Under the pieces are notes generated by a model. That model was not told where the DNA came from, did not search any database, and saw nothing but the letters and a program-made list of their open reading frames with translations. A stretch of 64,000 nucleotides of DNA from Cricetomys ansorgei. Taxonomy: Eukaryota; Chordata; Mammalia; Rodentia; Nesomyidae. The stretch is taken from assembly GCA_026225945.1 (NCBI GenBank), contig JAMJFZ010001089.1:3354501-3418500 (forward strand), read 5' to 3'. Below are positions 53,361-63,868 of this stretch, piece by piece (positions within the stretch are counted from its first letter, which is position 1; each line of letters opens with the position of its first letter). A program made the translations under genes and the position numbers.

Positions 53361-56203
53361 GCCGTCTCCCAGGTCACCTGTCTCTCAAGGTGAGCTCTCT
53401 GTAGAGGTCAGCATTGAGGCCTGGAAATGCCAGGCCCCGTCAGCCTATGGCAACTGACCAGGTCTGCTTCCCAGCTCTTTCCAAAGCCAAAATACCCCAA
53501 GAAGCAGGTGCAGATCAGGAGTAAAATGAGTCAGAGGAAACTTGACCTCCATCCCTAACTACCAGAACATCAGGAGACTCAGGTCAAGAAGGATGGCTTC
53601 TGATGTGCTTCGCTGAAGTCCTCTGTGCAAATCTATGGATAAAGACAAGTCTGTGTCATTTCTTTCTTTCCTTTTTTTTTTTTTTCACAAATAGGAAGAG
53701 AGCCCACAGTGCAGACGGCAGGAAAGCCCCAGATCCCCCACACTAACCACCTGTCTGGGAAGTCTTGGCTGAACAATGATAGAACTCATCCTGCAAAGGG
53801 CAGGCAAGGAAGAGAGGGTGACAGAACTCCACTCATCCATATGCTCTACAACCCCAGCCCCTAGAAGAGAGACATGTCTATGGCTAGACTGCGGAGAGCC
53901 TGCCTGATCACGAGACCAGAAAAATGGGTCAGCCAAAGCCAGTCTCCCTTTTGGAAAAGGCACATATCTTAGACATGTCAGTCCAAACACCCTGACCTTG
54001 TCCATTTCACTGTGACCTCAGCATATGAGTCAGGTGCAGGGCAAACCCACGCCTGGCTTGGCCTCTCTCTAGAGTCCCTGGCTCAGCCAATAAGGCTTCA
54101 CCAAGGAGGAACGTTTGCGACAGTAGCCTGGGAGTCACAGGCTCTGATGTTACTATTTTTTAACATTTATTAAATGGCATGGCATGCCGAGTCCAGGGGG
54201 GAAGCAGGAGTGGGTAGCCTCGGTGGGCTGGCACGGCAAGAGATAAACAGATGTATGGCATTCCAGAGCTCTGAGGGAAGACGCCCCTCCGAGCCAGGGA
54301 GCTGCTTTCGTGCGTGTCATCATCCCTAACACTGTTCTCAGAACTTTCCACCCAGCACTTGGCAATAGGATAAGTCAGAGCCTGACGACTTGTTGGCTAC
54401 AGTCACACTCTGCCAGGAGCATCAGCACGGCCAGGCACTCCCTGGTGACATGTTTGGCTCCTTCGTTCCAAGCACACAGTCATAAAAAGACAGCTGGATG
54501 CAGGGGAATGGCTGCAGCATTCTTTCCGGTCACAGACTTGGACCAGCCTGTCCCCTCTCCCCCAGGGTAAAGTCAGAGACGGTTTTACCACTGGCCCAGA
54601 AGGCCGATCGTGTTGGGAGGGACCAGGAGGTGTTGGGATGAGTGCATGGCAGAGCGAGGGAGTGGAGGAGACTGGGCCAGAGAGGTTCTGTTCTGGGTTC
54701 TGATGCCTTTCATCACCCACGTCCCCTCATGCCCCGTGCCGGCACATGCTCACACCTCCCACCCCTGTTCCAGGTAAAAGTGGAGCTGCAGGGGTGTGAG
54801 GCTGAGCAACTTGAGAATATGGAAGGAGGCAGCCTCGAGCTTTATTCTGCTTCCTCTGTGGCTGCAGGTTCCTCATCTGTGAAACAGAGAGTTTGGGCTT
54901 AACACGGACTCGAAGATGCCACGAACTCTCCTGGGTAATTGTGTGAGCAGTCGAGCCACGCACATGCCTAAATGCAGTATGCAATGCCTGCTTGAATGCA
55001 ACACAACATGAAATGAAACACCCGGCTTCATCCCAGCACCCTCCAAACCAGTGCAGTGCCCTTGAACGCAAAGCAGTATTTCCTAAACACATTGCAATGC
55101 CCACTAATTTCAGGGTGGTGCCCTCCCTCGGCCCCCAGACCAGGCCAGCTCCCTTCTGAGGTAATGATCTGTAAAAACAACAGGACTATTTGTGATTCCC
55201 CCATGATCAGGGCTCAACTCCACCCATCCTCACTCACAGGGCTTTGCCATGTTCCCTGGCTTTGGCATCAAAGATACCCCCTCCCTGTGCTCACCCAGGG
55301 TACATTCTTGCTCACCTTTCAAATGATTCACAGCAGCTAGGGACAGGGTGCCCCAGAGCAAGCTGGCAAGTCAGTGCCCATCCACCCCTTTCCCCAGGTG
55401 CCACCACTAGGAGCTGTCCGGCTGTCAGCTGTTCCTAAGCTCGGGAGCTCCTTGAGTTACAGAAGCAAGAGGACATGGAAATTGAAACCACTGAAGCTGC
55501 TGGTGGGGGCCAGAGACTCCCGGGGCAGCTATGGAATATAGCCCTGCCAGAATGGCCATATTATTTATTGGTTCTCTTAGAGGAGGCATATACGGTTATA
55601 AAAAGAGTCTCTTTGAATCACAAGCCACTCATTCAGTTTATTCATGGGTCTCCAAAGCACACCACTACGACCCCTGTTTAATCAAAGGCCACAGCCAGGA
55701 TGGGAGGTACCTAGCAACTGCCTGTCAGCATCACTCCCATTGTTTCCTACTGGCTTCACAGGACATGGAGCTTAGCAGGGAGGGAAGAACCCCACGGAAG
55801 AGAGGGACCTTTCTTGGGCCCACCCAGCAAGCCCAGGCCCCACAAGCTGCGGCTTTGCTGTCCCTAACCAGTGCAGGGTTAGAGGCCTGGGGATGTTCCA
55901 AGGCTCCTGGCATTCCTACCACTCTGCAAACTACCACTCTGCTGCAGGGGAGGAGGAGGGCTAGCCAATTGAAAAAAACGATGTCATGTGGCCTGCTGTT
56001 GAGTGCTGAGATGCAAAGGCCAGAGCAGAGACTGGGCTGCGAACAGGTTTCACCAGGCTGGATCAAGTGGCTCCTTTCCTGGAAACTGGCCTTCTCGTTG
56101 CTAGGCTGATAAGGCAGGGAAATTGCTACCCTTGTCGCTCATGGGAAAACATGTTGGCGTTGAAGAAGAGCTGGGACCTGTTAACAGTTGAGACAAAGCA
56201 GAG

Positions 56204-56204
<1 letters not shown>
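53361..56204. other. Largest repeat-poor block
   Basis: Over 2.8 kb I recognise only a T run (53673-53686) and a possible MIR scrap ('cctcatctgtgaaacagaga', about 54870-54890). The block is GC-richer. A 192-codon frame (55531-56109, plus) and others carry no domain. Near 55540-55610 an AT-rich patch has attggt and ttataaaaag, a TATA-like candidate. It may be near a gene, but no exon is supported. Confidence 0.4.
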
Positions 56205-56240
<36 letters not shown>

Positions 56241-56248
56241 ACACACAC
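56205..56248 (+). repeat. (CA)n microsatellite
   Basis: CA array with a single 'ta' interruption. Confidence 0.96.
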
Positions 56249-57261
56249 CAGCTACTCTGCCCCAGGGTAACTCAGATCACCAAGGCTTGAGAGAGCCAAT
56301 GAATTGACCTTCAGTAAGTGTTCCTGAGACTGAGATGGTCACTCCAAAGGATGCAGCTTTGTGACACCCTATCTTCTCCATGTACCCCCAGAGATCAGCC
56401 TGTACCCTGGCTAACTCTGGAACCTTGTAACACACACGTGCCAGCCACTCCTGGCCATGGCCCCCAATGCAGCAGCATCAGGAGGCCGTGGATTGGGCAT
56501 CACAAGGTACAGGAAGCCACCTTCTGGGGACAGATCTATACCAGCAGGTGTGGATGGGAAGGGCTGGTAGCCCTGGAGCCTCACTGTTTATAACTGTGAT
56601 GGGGGTGAGGCATGTGGACTTCAAAGGGTTTAGTGGTCAGGAAATGAAGCCTTTTGGCAGAGCCCCAGGGACAAGTAACTTACACTGATTTCTGCCCCAC
56701 CACCGTGGCATAACAAAGCGCCTTTATGTTGTAACCCACTGTGCTTGCACCCTGCCTGCAAAGTACCCTCTCCTGGACTGTTCAAACACCCACCTTGGTC
56801 TGCCTCCCACCAGCCAGCGACCAGCCTTTACATAACCGGTCACTTCAGTTTTTCCCCAACATTCCCTGCAAGTAGCCATCGACTCTCAAGAAGTGGAGAC
56901 TTGCAGTGAGAAGACACAGAAGCCCCTTAAACGCCCCCTTGCACAGCCCTGCCTGCCGCTGCTCCTGGGCTCAGGAGGCACTGTGTGGCCTCAGCCACCT
57001 GCAGCATCCTATTCTGTTCCCAATGTGAAGAAAAGCCAGTGAATCCCAGACTCTGCTCTCCACAGACCTTCATGGAGAATGGATTATGTTCCAGAAGGGA
57101 ATGGGAATAATGGAAAGAGGAGAGGAAAAGAGAAAGGGAGAGAGGTGTGCAGCCAGCAGACCATCGAGACAGCAGTCCAGAGGTAGAGATGCAGACAGAC
57201 TACAGACAGGGTTCCTCACCAGAGAGATACCTTGGAAATGAACACAAACTGCTTTGTGGGC
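56249..57261. other. Unassigned unique sequence
   Basis: No repeat family or exon is recognised; frames of 70-91 codons only. Confidence 0.4.
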
Positions 57262-57390
57262 GAGTGTGTAGTGTGTGTAACTCTGCAGTGTGGTTGAGTG
57301 TGCAGTCTGTGAGTGTGCAGTGTGGAGGAGTTTGCAGTGTGTGTGTGTGTGTACAGTGTGGTGAGTCTACAGTGTGGTGAGTCTGCACAG
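57262..57390 (+). repeat. GTGTGCAGT-type minisatellite
   Basis: Imperfect repeats of 'gtgcagtgtgg' and 'gtgtgcagt' with a GT run (57340-57350); the last two units, 'acagtgtggtgagtct', are nearly identical neighbours. Confidence 0.9.
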
Positions 57391-57447
57391 GAAACAGAAA
57401 GAGAAAGGAAAGGTTGAGAATATGGAAAAAGGGAAAACAGACTGCTC

Positions 57448-57560
57448 AGAGCTGGGTATGGAGACACACCTGCAGGTCAACACTGGGAAGGCTGAGGCAG
57501 GAGGATTTCAATTTCAAGGCCGGCGTAGGTTACATAGTAAGATCCTATCTCAAGTACTAT
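57448..57560 (+). mobile_element. Old B1-like SINE, plus strand
   Basis: 'gctgggtatggagacacacc', 'aacactgggaaggctgaggc', 'aggaggatttcaatttcaag' and 'gatcctatctcaag' give a PB1-type monomer ending in triplet tracts. Confidence 0.7.
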
Positions 57561-57606
57561 TACTACTACTACTACCCAACAACAACAACAACAATAATAA
57601 TAATCC
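57558..57606 (+). repeat. (TAC)n-(CAA)n-(TAA)n triplet tract
   Basis: Three successive triplet arrays in the tail of the B1-like element. Confidence 0.95.
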
Positions 57607-57689
57607 AGTTACAAAACAGACAAGTTAAGAACATTGCTACACATGGAGATAGGTTTGAAATGTGAGGTTTAGAGAAAGGGAAAAACATG

Positions 57690-57832
57690 AATATATATAT
57701 ATATATAATTTATTATTTATTATATATTATATACAATAATATGTATACATTGTATTACAGTTTAAGTTATAAATTTATAATTTAAATTATAAAATATATA
57801 TAAAAATAATTTATAATGAAATTTTATATATA

Positions 57833-57885
<53 letters not shown>
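57690..57885 (+). repeat. AT-rich region with two (TA)n arrays
   Basis: TA arrays at 57692-57708 and 57844-57884 enclose A/T-only sequence and a short GT run (57834-57842). Strongly prone to unpairing. Confidence 0.96.
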
Positions 57886-57887
<2 letters not shown>

Positions 57888-58035
57888 ATTTATAGAAATC
57901 CTAGAAAATTGCCAGAAAGTTAGCAAAAGCATTTGGGACATTTAAAATAATTTAAATGGAAGAAAAGGATCATATAAACATAACATTTACAATATTGAGC
58001 GGTGGCCTCCAAACATTTCAAGGGAAAACAAAAAA

Positions 58036-58268
58036 GGCTAGGAGCCTGGAGAGATGGTACAGTGGTTAAGCACACTTGTTGCTCTCAAGGGGGACCCAGG
58101 CTTTGCTCCCCGCACTCACATGGCAGCTCACAACCACCTGTAATTTCAGTTCCAGGGGTTCTGATGTCCGCCTCTGGCCTCCAGAGGCATCAGATGTGCG
58201 TGAGCTATGCGTATGTACACACATGCAGACGAAGCGCTCATACCCATACAATAAAATAATCTTTTAAA
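58036..58268 (+). mobile_element. B3 SINE, plus strand
   Basis: 'gagcctggagagatggtaca', 'gtggttaagcacacttgttg', 'ctccccgcactcacatggca', 'gctcacaaccacctgtaatt' and 'catacaataaaataatcttt'. Complete. Confidence 0.93.
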
Positions 58269-58394
58269 AGCAGAGGGCAATATCTAATCATCCCTTTTAT
58301 AGCAACCAATCTCAATCTGTTTCACAGTTTGAGTTTTAAAAAGCTAGAGAAGCCGGTTGTGACTCCGTGGCAGACATGCGTGCATGGTGCCAAC

Positions 58395-58590
58395 ACCATA
58401 AACAGAAGTGTGTTTCAGGGAGCCTTGGTTCGAATCTCACCTAGGCCACTCATCCCTGAGTGCCCTGTGCCTTGCTTTCTCCAGCTGCAAAAGGGGAAGA
58501 TACAAGTGCCTGTTCGGAGGAGGGTGCAGCAACTCATCAGCAAACCGTGGAGCTGTTACTAGAACGTCTCCTAGCTTACCGTGAGAGACT
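58395..58590 (+). mobile_element. MIR SINE relic, plus strand
   Basis: 'ccttggttcgaatctcacct', 'aggccactcatccctgagtg', 'ctttctccagctgcaaaagg' match the MIR tRNA-like and core parts. Confidence 0.65.
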
Positions 58591-58879
58591 TGACGGTGTT
58601 CGCTGTTTGATGATCACAGGAGATAATTTTATGACTTTTTATTACCCGGAAGTATGTGGAAGCTGATAAACCAGTAAGAGGCTGGCTTCAACTCGAGTAA
58701 GGGATGGTGGGAACAAAACTAAGTGCATAGCAGCAAGTCTGGGAAAGAGGACTGAAAACAAGCAGTGACAGCAACAGCAAAACAGGAGAAACTGAATCAA
58801 CAGACTCGAGAACAGATATGTATTCAACTGTGATCTAGAACTTTCCAGCCCACGTAATCAAGAGCTGACAAAAGACACT

Positions 58880-59115
58880 AGGAAGATGATGATAGTCATT
58901 AGGAAATAGTAATGACCGAGTGCTTCCTATGAGCCGGGAAATATTGTCAGTGACAGTCACGAGGTAACTCTTTTAATCCTTATGATAACTTTTCACGTAT
59001 TAAATTAACCATTTAATCGTTATGATAACCTGGAAGATAAGACTTATAGAGGATAAGACTAAACCACAGGACGTCTGTAACGTGTAAAGACTCACAGCTA
59101 ATAGACAGATGAGCT
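58880..59115 (-). mobile_element. MIR SINE relic, minus strand
   Basis: 'accgagtgcttcctatgagc', 'cgggaaatattgtcagtgac', 'aactcttttaatccttatga' and 'agactcacagctaatagaca' follow the antisense MIR from 3' end to core. It carries an internal duplication of the 'tttaatc-ttatgataac' part (58971-58988 and 59011-59028). Confidence 0.72.
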
Positions 59116-59129
59116 GGATCTTGGGGAAC

Positions 59130-59285
59130 AAGGGTGGGAGTGGGGAGCAGGGTCTTACTATGCTGCCCAGGATAGTTGAAATTCACTATGTAGCCCTGGT
59201 TGGCCAGATCTCTTCAGTTCTCCTTCCTCAGCCTCCCCAGTGCTGGGATTACTGGATGGCACCATCACTCTTGGCTCTTCCTGAC
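59130..59285 (-). mobile_element. B1-like SINE, minus strand, dimeric look
   Basis: Two antisense left-arm segments occur in series ('gggtcttactatgctgccca' and 'ttcactatgtagccctggtt') before 'tgctgggattactggatggc' and 'accatcactcttggct'. It may be a partial duplication or a dimeric proto-B1. Confidence 0.72.
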
Positions 59286-59349
59286 TTTGTAGCCCAGGCT
59301 ACTAGCTCATAGGTCTACACATTGCATCTTCTAAATGATAATAACTTTA

Positions 59350-59440
59350 GGGCTCAGGAAATCAACACTGACCTCTGGCTGCTGCATACAAACATGGGCA
59401 TGCACACACAAATGCGTGCATGCACACGTATCACACATAA
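59350..59440 (+). mobile_element. Possible SINE tail fragment
   Basis: 'caacactgacctctggctgc' followed by a CA-rich 'gcatgcacacac' region resembles the end of a B4-type SINE. Confidence 0.35.
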
Positions 59441-59896
59441 TGGTTCAGTAGAATTTACAGGCCACCTAATAGATTGAATACAACAGTCTGAAACTTAGAA
59501 GAGAGAGAGAGAGATGACGCAGAGCTAAAGAGTCAAATTTGTGGGCACTGTGGGATTGGAATCCGGAAAAGGAGAGGACCTTTGAGATACCCAGGACATG
59601 GATGCTCTTAACAGAGTCACAAGAACATCAGTGTTGGCCACTTTTCAGTGCAATGTTGCAAATCAAGATGGCTTTATGGAGCAGGTTTCCAATGGCTCAG
59701 ACTCTGAACTCCTTAGCTGTATGTGTGGAGCCTGCCATTTCCTGTGGGTCCCACCTCTTCCACTAGAGTAACCATGAAGCCAGGTGTCTGCTACTCCAAA
59801 TTCCAGCCGGAGCAGAGTACAGGCCAATGTGATGCACATTAGGTCAAAGCACATGACACAAAGGCGAGCACAGCATCAGATGGGTTCTATCTGTCC

Positions 59897-60287
59897 TGCT
59901 TTGCTTTCTGTTGCTGTGAGAAAACACTGACCAAGACCAACTTGAAGAGGAAAGAGTTTATGTTAGCTCACAGGTTATAGTCCCCCAATGAGAGAGCCTA
60001 TGGGAAGAACCCGAGGACAAGAACTAAAGCAGAGATCACAGATAACTCTTACTGGCTTGCTTCATCTAGCTTGCTCAGCTACTTTTCTTATACATCCCAG
60101 GCCCACTTGCATAGGGATGGTATCACCCACAATGGCCCGGACTCTCCTACATGAATTAGCAATCAAGAAAATGCCTCAGAGACTGGCTGCAGGCCATTCT
60201 GATCTGTTTGATTCTTCAGTTGAAGTTCCCCTTTCCTGTGTGATTCTAGGTTTGTATCAAGTTAACAGCTGAAGCTAACCGTGACAC
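59897..60287 (-). mobile_element. MaLR-type solo LTR, nearly full length, minus strand
   Basis: It opens 'tgctttgctttctgttgctg', 'tgagaaaacactgaccaaga', continues 'agagtttatgttagctcaca', 'catagggatggtatcaccca', 'gaattagcaatcaagaaaat' and ends 'tatcaagttaacagctgaag'. Antisense of the copies at 16.0 and 20.4 kb. Confidence 0.88.
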
Positions 60288-60659
60288 CTCTGTGGCAATG
60301 TCATGGTACCCAGTGGGCTTGGGGTAGCCAGTGGATGCCGTGTCCCCCTAAACTGAACTTGACCTTAGGTGGACTCTCCATTTCCAGCTTTCTCTGTTAC
60401 TCTTCCTGTCTGGTGAACATCCTAACATCTTTTGCTGGAGTCATTCTTTTTGTTTCATCTGTCCTTCTGTCTAGTCTAATATCAGCATAGTTTTTCTTAG
60501 TTCTATTTCTCCTGCTTTCTCGTCTTTCCTATATAAAAGAGGAGGGAAATACATATTTTTCAGCTCACAGCATCCTCAAAACTGATTACCTCTGGGCACA
60601 ATGCCTCCATAGGAAGTGCTTACCCTTGAACCTGACATATAGGAAAATGTATATTTAGA
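60288..60659. other. Unassigned sequence
   Basis: No family or exon is recognised. Confidence 0.4.
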
Positions 60660-60785
60660 GAAAATGTACATAATATGGGATGTTTACATACACCCTAAAA
60701 TATATGAGATGGGGGGGAAATGTTTGCATAAAACTGGCACACAGACTCCTGCATCCTTTAATATCCTCTCTAGATGATATGAATT
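60660..60785 (+). mobile_element. Tigger-like MITE, partial copy 3
   Basis: 'gaaatgtttgcataaaactg', 'gcacacagactcctgcatcc', 'tttaatatcctctctagatg' repeats the middle of the element seen complete at 60965-61262. Same orientation. Confidence 0.65.
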
Positions 60786-60964
60786 CTTTTGTCCTGACAC
60801 CCAAGGTCAAACAAGCATCTTACTCAACTTTTTTAATTAGCTTCAATCTTAATTCCAGCCCCAACTTGACAAGGCTGAATGAAACAACCAGTGGTAGACA
60901 ATCTTCAGGACCCACTAGCCCAGAGCACAGCAATGTGCCCGAGTTCTTCATCACAGACTTTCTT

Positions 60965-61262
60965 TGGAAGAGAATACCCACATCTGTGGATGCTCACGGT
61001 CCGTATATCAAATGGGATGGTGCTTACACAGAACTGACGCACACCCTCCTGAATCCTTTAATGCAGCTCTAGATAACTTACAGAACCCAATACAAGGTAG
61101 ATGCTGTGTAGCTAATTAGGTTGCAGCACCCAGAGATTAATAAGAAAAAAGTCTGTACACATTTGGTACAGATGTGATCTTTTTTAACAGTAGTTTCATC
61201 CTGTGCTTGACTGAACCGTAGGAACTCAAATCCTTGGGTGTAGAATGAATATAGAGAGCCAC
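60965..61262 (+). mobile_element. Tigger-like MITE, copy 4, nearly complete
   Basis: 'acatctgtggatgctcacgg', 'tatatcaaatgggatggtgc', 'acgcacaccctcctgaatcc', 'tttaatgcagctctagataa', 'gaaaaaagtctgtacacatt', 'tggtacagatgtgatctttt' and 'gactgaaccgtaggaactca' cover the element from near its 5' TIR into its 3' TIR. Confidence 0.75.
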
Positions 61263-62024
61263 CTTCCTCTTTGTTGCTAGATGCTTCTGCCAAGAAATTC
61301 TCACTGTCCTTTATGCCTTATCACCTGGGACAGAATGCAAAGGCATTCACCACACCTTGCCCCCACAGACCACAAGTGGAACCAGCCACATGGCTTCCCC
61401 CCACAGCTGGGGGGGGGCAAGTTGACTGTCCAGATCCACCCCAGGCCTCAGGATGCAGGTCAAGGGTAACCGATCCAGGCAACCTGTGGATCCTCTTATC
61501 CAGGTGGCATCTATAGCCTCCTAAGCACACAACCTAAGGTTCTCAGGAGGCGAGAAGGGCTTGTCTTCGAAAACCCAAAGAGCATGGAAACTGAGTATGG
61601 AAACTCCTTCAAAGAGGGCCCTGGTTTTTCTTACAGAGAGCAGAAATCACTCTGCTCCTATGAGGACGCACCTCTCAGGGAAAAGATGAACAAATGTAAA
61701 ATAAAATACCATTGTCCCAGATCTGGCACAGCAAAGACCCTAAAGATACCCTTTATTTTTTCATAAGACTATGTATAAGTGAAACGTAGCATTGACTGAT
61801 GACTGGCTGCTCACTCTAGCTGAAATTGAAATCAGTTTTTAAGTAGTTTATCTGGTCTTTGTGGGAGGGAGCCAGAGCTTCTGGGAAGAGCCTAACTGGA
61901 AGCCAGGAGGCTCCAGTGGATCAGAGCAGTGAGTTTCACACAGTCGGTCTGCACACTTAGTGTGCTTTTTCTCTGCAGAACACTTGAGCCGCTGTAGCTC
62001 CGTGGGATATATATAGTAGAATAA
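61263..62024. other. Unassigned sequence
   Basis: It has an ISRE-like gaaattgaaa (61822-61831) and a STAT-like ttctgggaa (61879-61887). No repeat or exon is recognised. Confidence 0.35.
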
Positions 62025-62092
62025 TCTCCCCCCCCACCACCTCTCCCTCCCCCTCCCCCTCCCCTCCCCCTCCCCCTCTCTCCCACTCTACC
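62025..62092 (+). repeat. (CCCCT)n-type C-rich tract
   Basis: Many C4-C5 runs separated by T or TCT. On the minus strand it gives at least six G4-G5 runs, a strong G-quadruplex pattern. It produces a Gly/Arg-rich spurious frame. Confidence 0.95.
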
Positions 62093-62287
62093 ATGTCAAG
62101 CCTCCATTGGAACAGGTGATGGAATGGCTGACCATTTTTTAAGAGGTGAGGGCAGGAAGAAAATGAAGGCTCCAGGCTGGAAGCCCTCCTGGTTTTCCTG
62201 GAACAGCGCAGGAGGCCTAGAGGTGGGAAAGCTGCTAAGTGCTACTCTGCCCAAGCATTGCATGGGTAGGTTTTTTGTTCTTATTTT

Positions 62288-62350
62288 TATTTTAGTTTTT
62301 GAAGTTCCGGGGGTTGAAAGCGTTCTTTACCACTGAACTATTCATCACCC
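62288..62350 (-). mobile_element. ID SINE relic, minus strand
   Basis: 'agttccgggggttgaaagcg' and 'ttctttaccactgaactatt' are antisense ID landmarks with the middle deleted. A CA run (62358-62373) follows. Confidence 0.6.
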
Positions 62351-62387
62351 CCCAACCCACACACACACACACACCTTTTCTTGGTTT

Positions 62388-62530
62388 TAAGCATTAGAGA
62401 CAAAATTCTCACTAAATTGCCCAGCTGGTTCTATTGCACTCTGTAGCCCAGACTGGCCTGAAACTTCCAACCCTCTTAGCTCAGCTTCTCAAATAGCTGG
62501 GATTACAGACCTATCCACCAGGAGGTCTAC
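62388..62530 (-). mobile_element. Old B1-like SINE, minus strand
   Basis: 'ctgtagcccagactggcctg', 'aaacttccaaccctcttagc' and 'aatagctgggattacagacc' mark an antisense 7SL-derived monomer; a second 'attgcccagctggtt' segment precedes it. Confidence 0.72.
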
Positions 62531-63311
62531 CTCACTGCCTTCCTGGTCTTCCTGCTACCTAACTGGTAAAGAGGTGATCCTGTAACCCAAGCTCAACCAA
62601 TAAGAATCTCAAGCAGTGCAATCAGGCAAAACCATTGAGTCTGAAGAAGAAGCCAGGTCATGTGCCCACTGCCTTCCCTGTGGGGCTCGGCCTGGAGATC
62701 CCACAAGCAGCCTGAACATGCTATGAAGCAGGTAGGAACTCTGTGAAGAACTAGGAAGGGGACCCAGAGAAGGAGGCATAGGGAGATAACGCCAAACATC
62801 ACCAAAAAAGAAATGATAAATCTGTTGATTTCCCCGACTTGATCACTATGATGCATACATTTATCCAAACGTCACACTGGAACCCACACATCTGGAACAT
62901 TAAAGGAGGAAGAGAAGAGGTGTGGGAGGAGGACATAGGGAAAGGCAAGGACTCAGAGAGAGACTATCTTGTACGCTTTTTTCTCTCCATCACGGGTCTT
63001 AGAGCCATCACTGCTCACAGCGCACCCCTTTCTGGGGAATAAAGTCAACACCCTGTACTCCATTTCAAGCATCTGGCTGTCCAAACCCAGGAAGATCCAA
63101 AATGGGCTTCCCAGGCAAGATGACAGGGAGCTGCCATCTGAGGTTTTCCCTGTTCTGGAGAGTCCCGCAGCTCCATCTAGTCATTTCTACTTCTCCCTGA
63201 GTCCCACACTTACTTTCTCTCAGCTCTAGGACTGGAACAGTCTAGGGACCCATAGAATGTCCCTTGCTGAGGTTCAGAATCTATACAGCCTAGGTACTTG
63301 ATAGTCTAAGA
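62531..63311. other. Unassigned sequence
   Basis: Frames of 67-91 codons without domains. No repeat is recognised. Confidence 0.4.
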
Positions 63312-63529
63312 TAGCTGTTCTCAGCCTTCCTGATGCTGCGACCCTTTGACATAGTCCCTCATGCTGTGGTGACCCCCAACCGTAAAATTATTTTTGTTGC
63401 TACTTCAAAACTGTAACTTTGCTACTGTTATGGATCATAATGTAAATATCTGATGTGCAGGTGATCTTAGGCGACCCCTGTGAGTCATTTGATTCCCCAT
63501 GGTGGGGACCCACAGGTTGAGAATCACTG
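63312..63529 (-). mobile_element. hAT-Charlie element (URR1-like), minus strand, with clear TSD
   Basis: TIRs: tagctgttctcagcc at the start and ggttgagaatcactg at the end. Body: 'gctgcgaccctttgacatag', 'taaaattatttttgttgcta', 'ataatgtaaatatctgatgt', 'cttaggcgacccctgtgagt'. Flanking octamers gtctaaga (63304-63311) and gtctatga (63530-63537) match at seven of eight positions and fit the nTCTAGAn target preference of Charlie-type hAT elements. Confidence 0.93.
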
Positions 63530-63728
63530 GTCTATGAGACCATGAACACAGAGTGGGAAATAAAAACAGAAAAATAAACAATGACAAATGCTGGATGGAA
63601 TCACAATAATAAAAAGGGAATAAGAACTTAAAAATAAGTGCCGTGCTTTACCTTAAAGAAAGAAAAAAGAATTTGGTTGCAGAGAGCAGATAATCACAAG
63701 TGGAAACCGATTTGACATTGGGCATTAA

Positions 63729-63743
63729 GAAAAAAAAAAAAAA
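63729..63743 (+). repeat. Poly(A) run
   Basis: A short A run without a retroposon body recognised immediately upstream. Confidence 0.9.
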
Positions 63744-63769
63744 GAGTTAGTAGATAGAATCAAGAGCCA

Positions 63770-63868
63770 AAGGACTGCAGATGTAAACTGAGGACACAGA
63801 GCTTGCCTAGCAGGTGAGAGGCTCCTGGGCTCCAACCTCAGGACCACAAGGCAAAACAGAAAGAGTGA
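63770..63868 (+). mobile_element. ID-type SINE relic, plus strand
   Basis: 'acacagagcttgcctagcag', 'gtgagaggctcctgggctcc' and 'aacctcaggaccac' follow the ID core, with an A-rich end. Confidence 0.6.

Noticed and set aside
55531..56109. 192-codon plus-strand open frame
   Set aside because: It is in GC-richer unique DNA where long frames arise by chance. No domain, signal peptide or splice context is visible, and the TATA-like patch lies downstream of its ATG.
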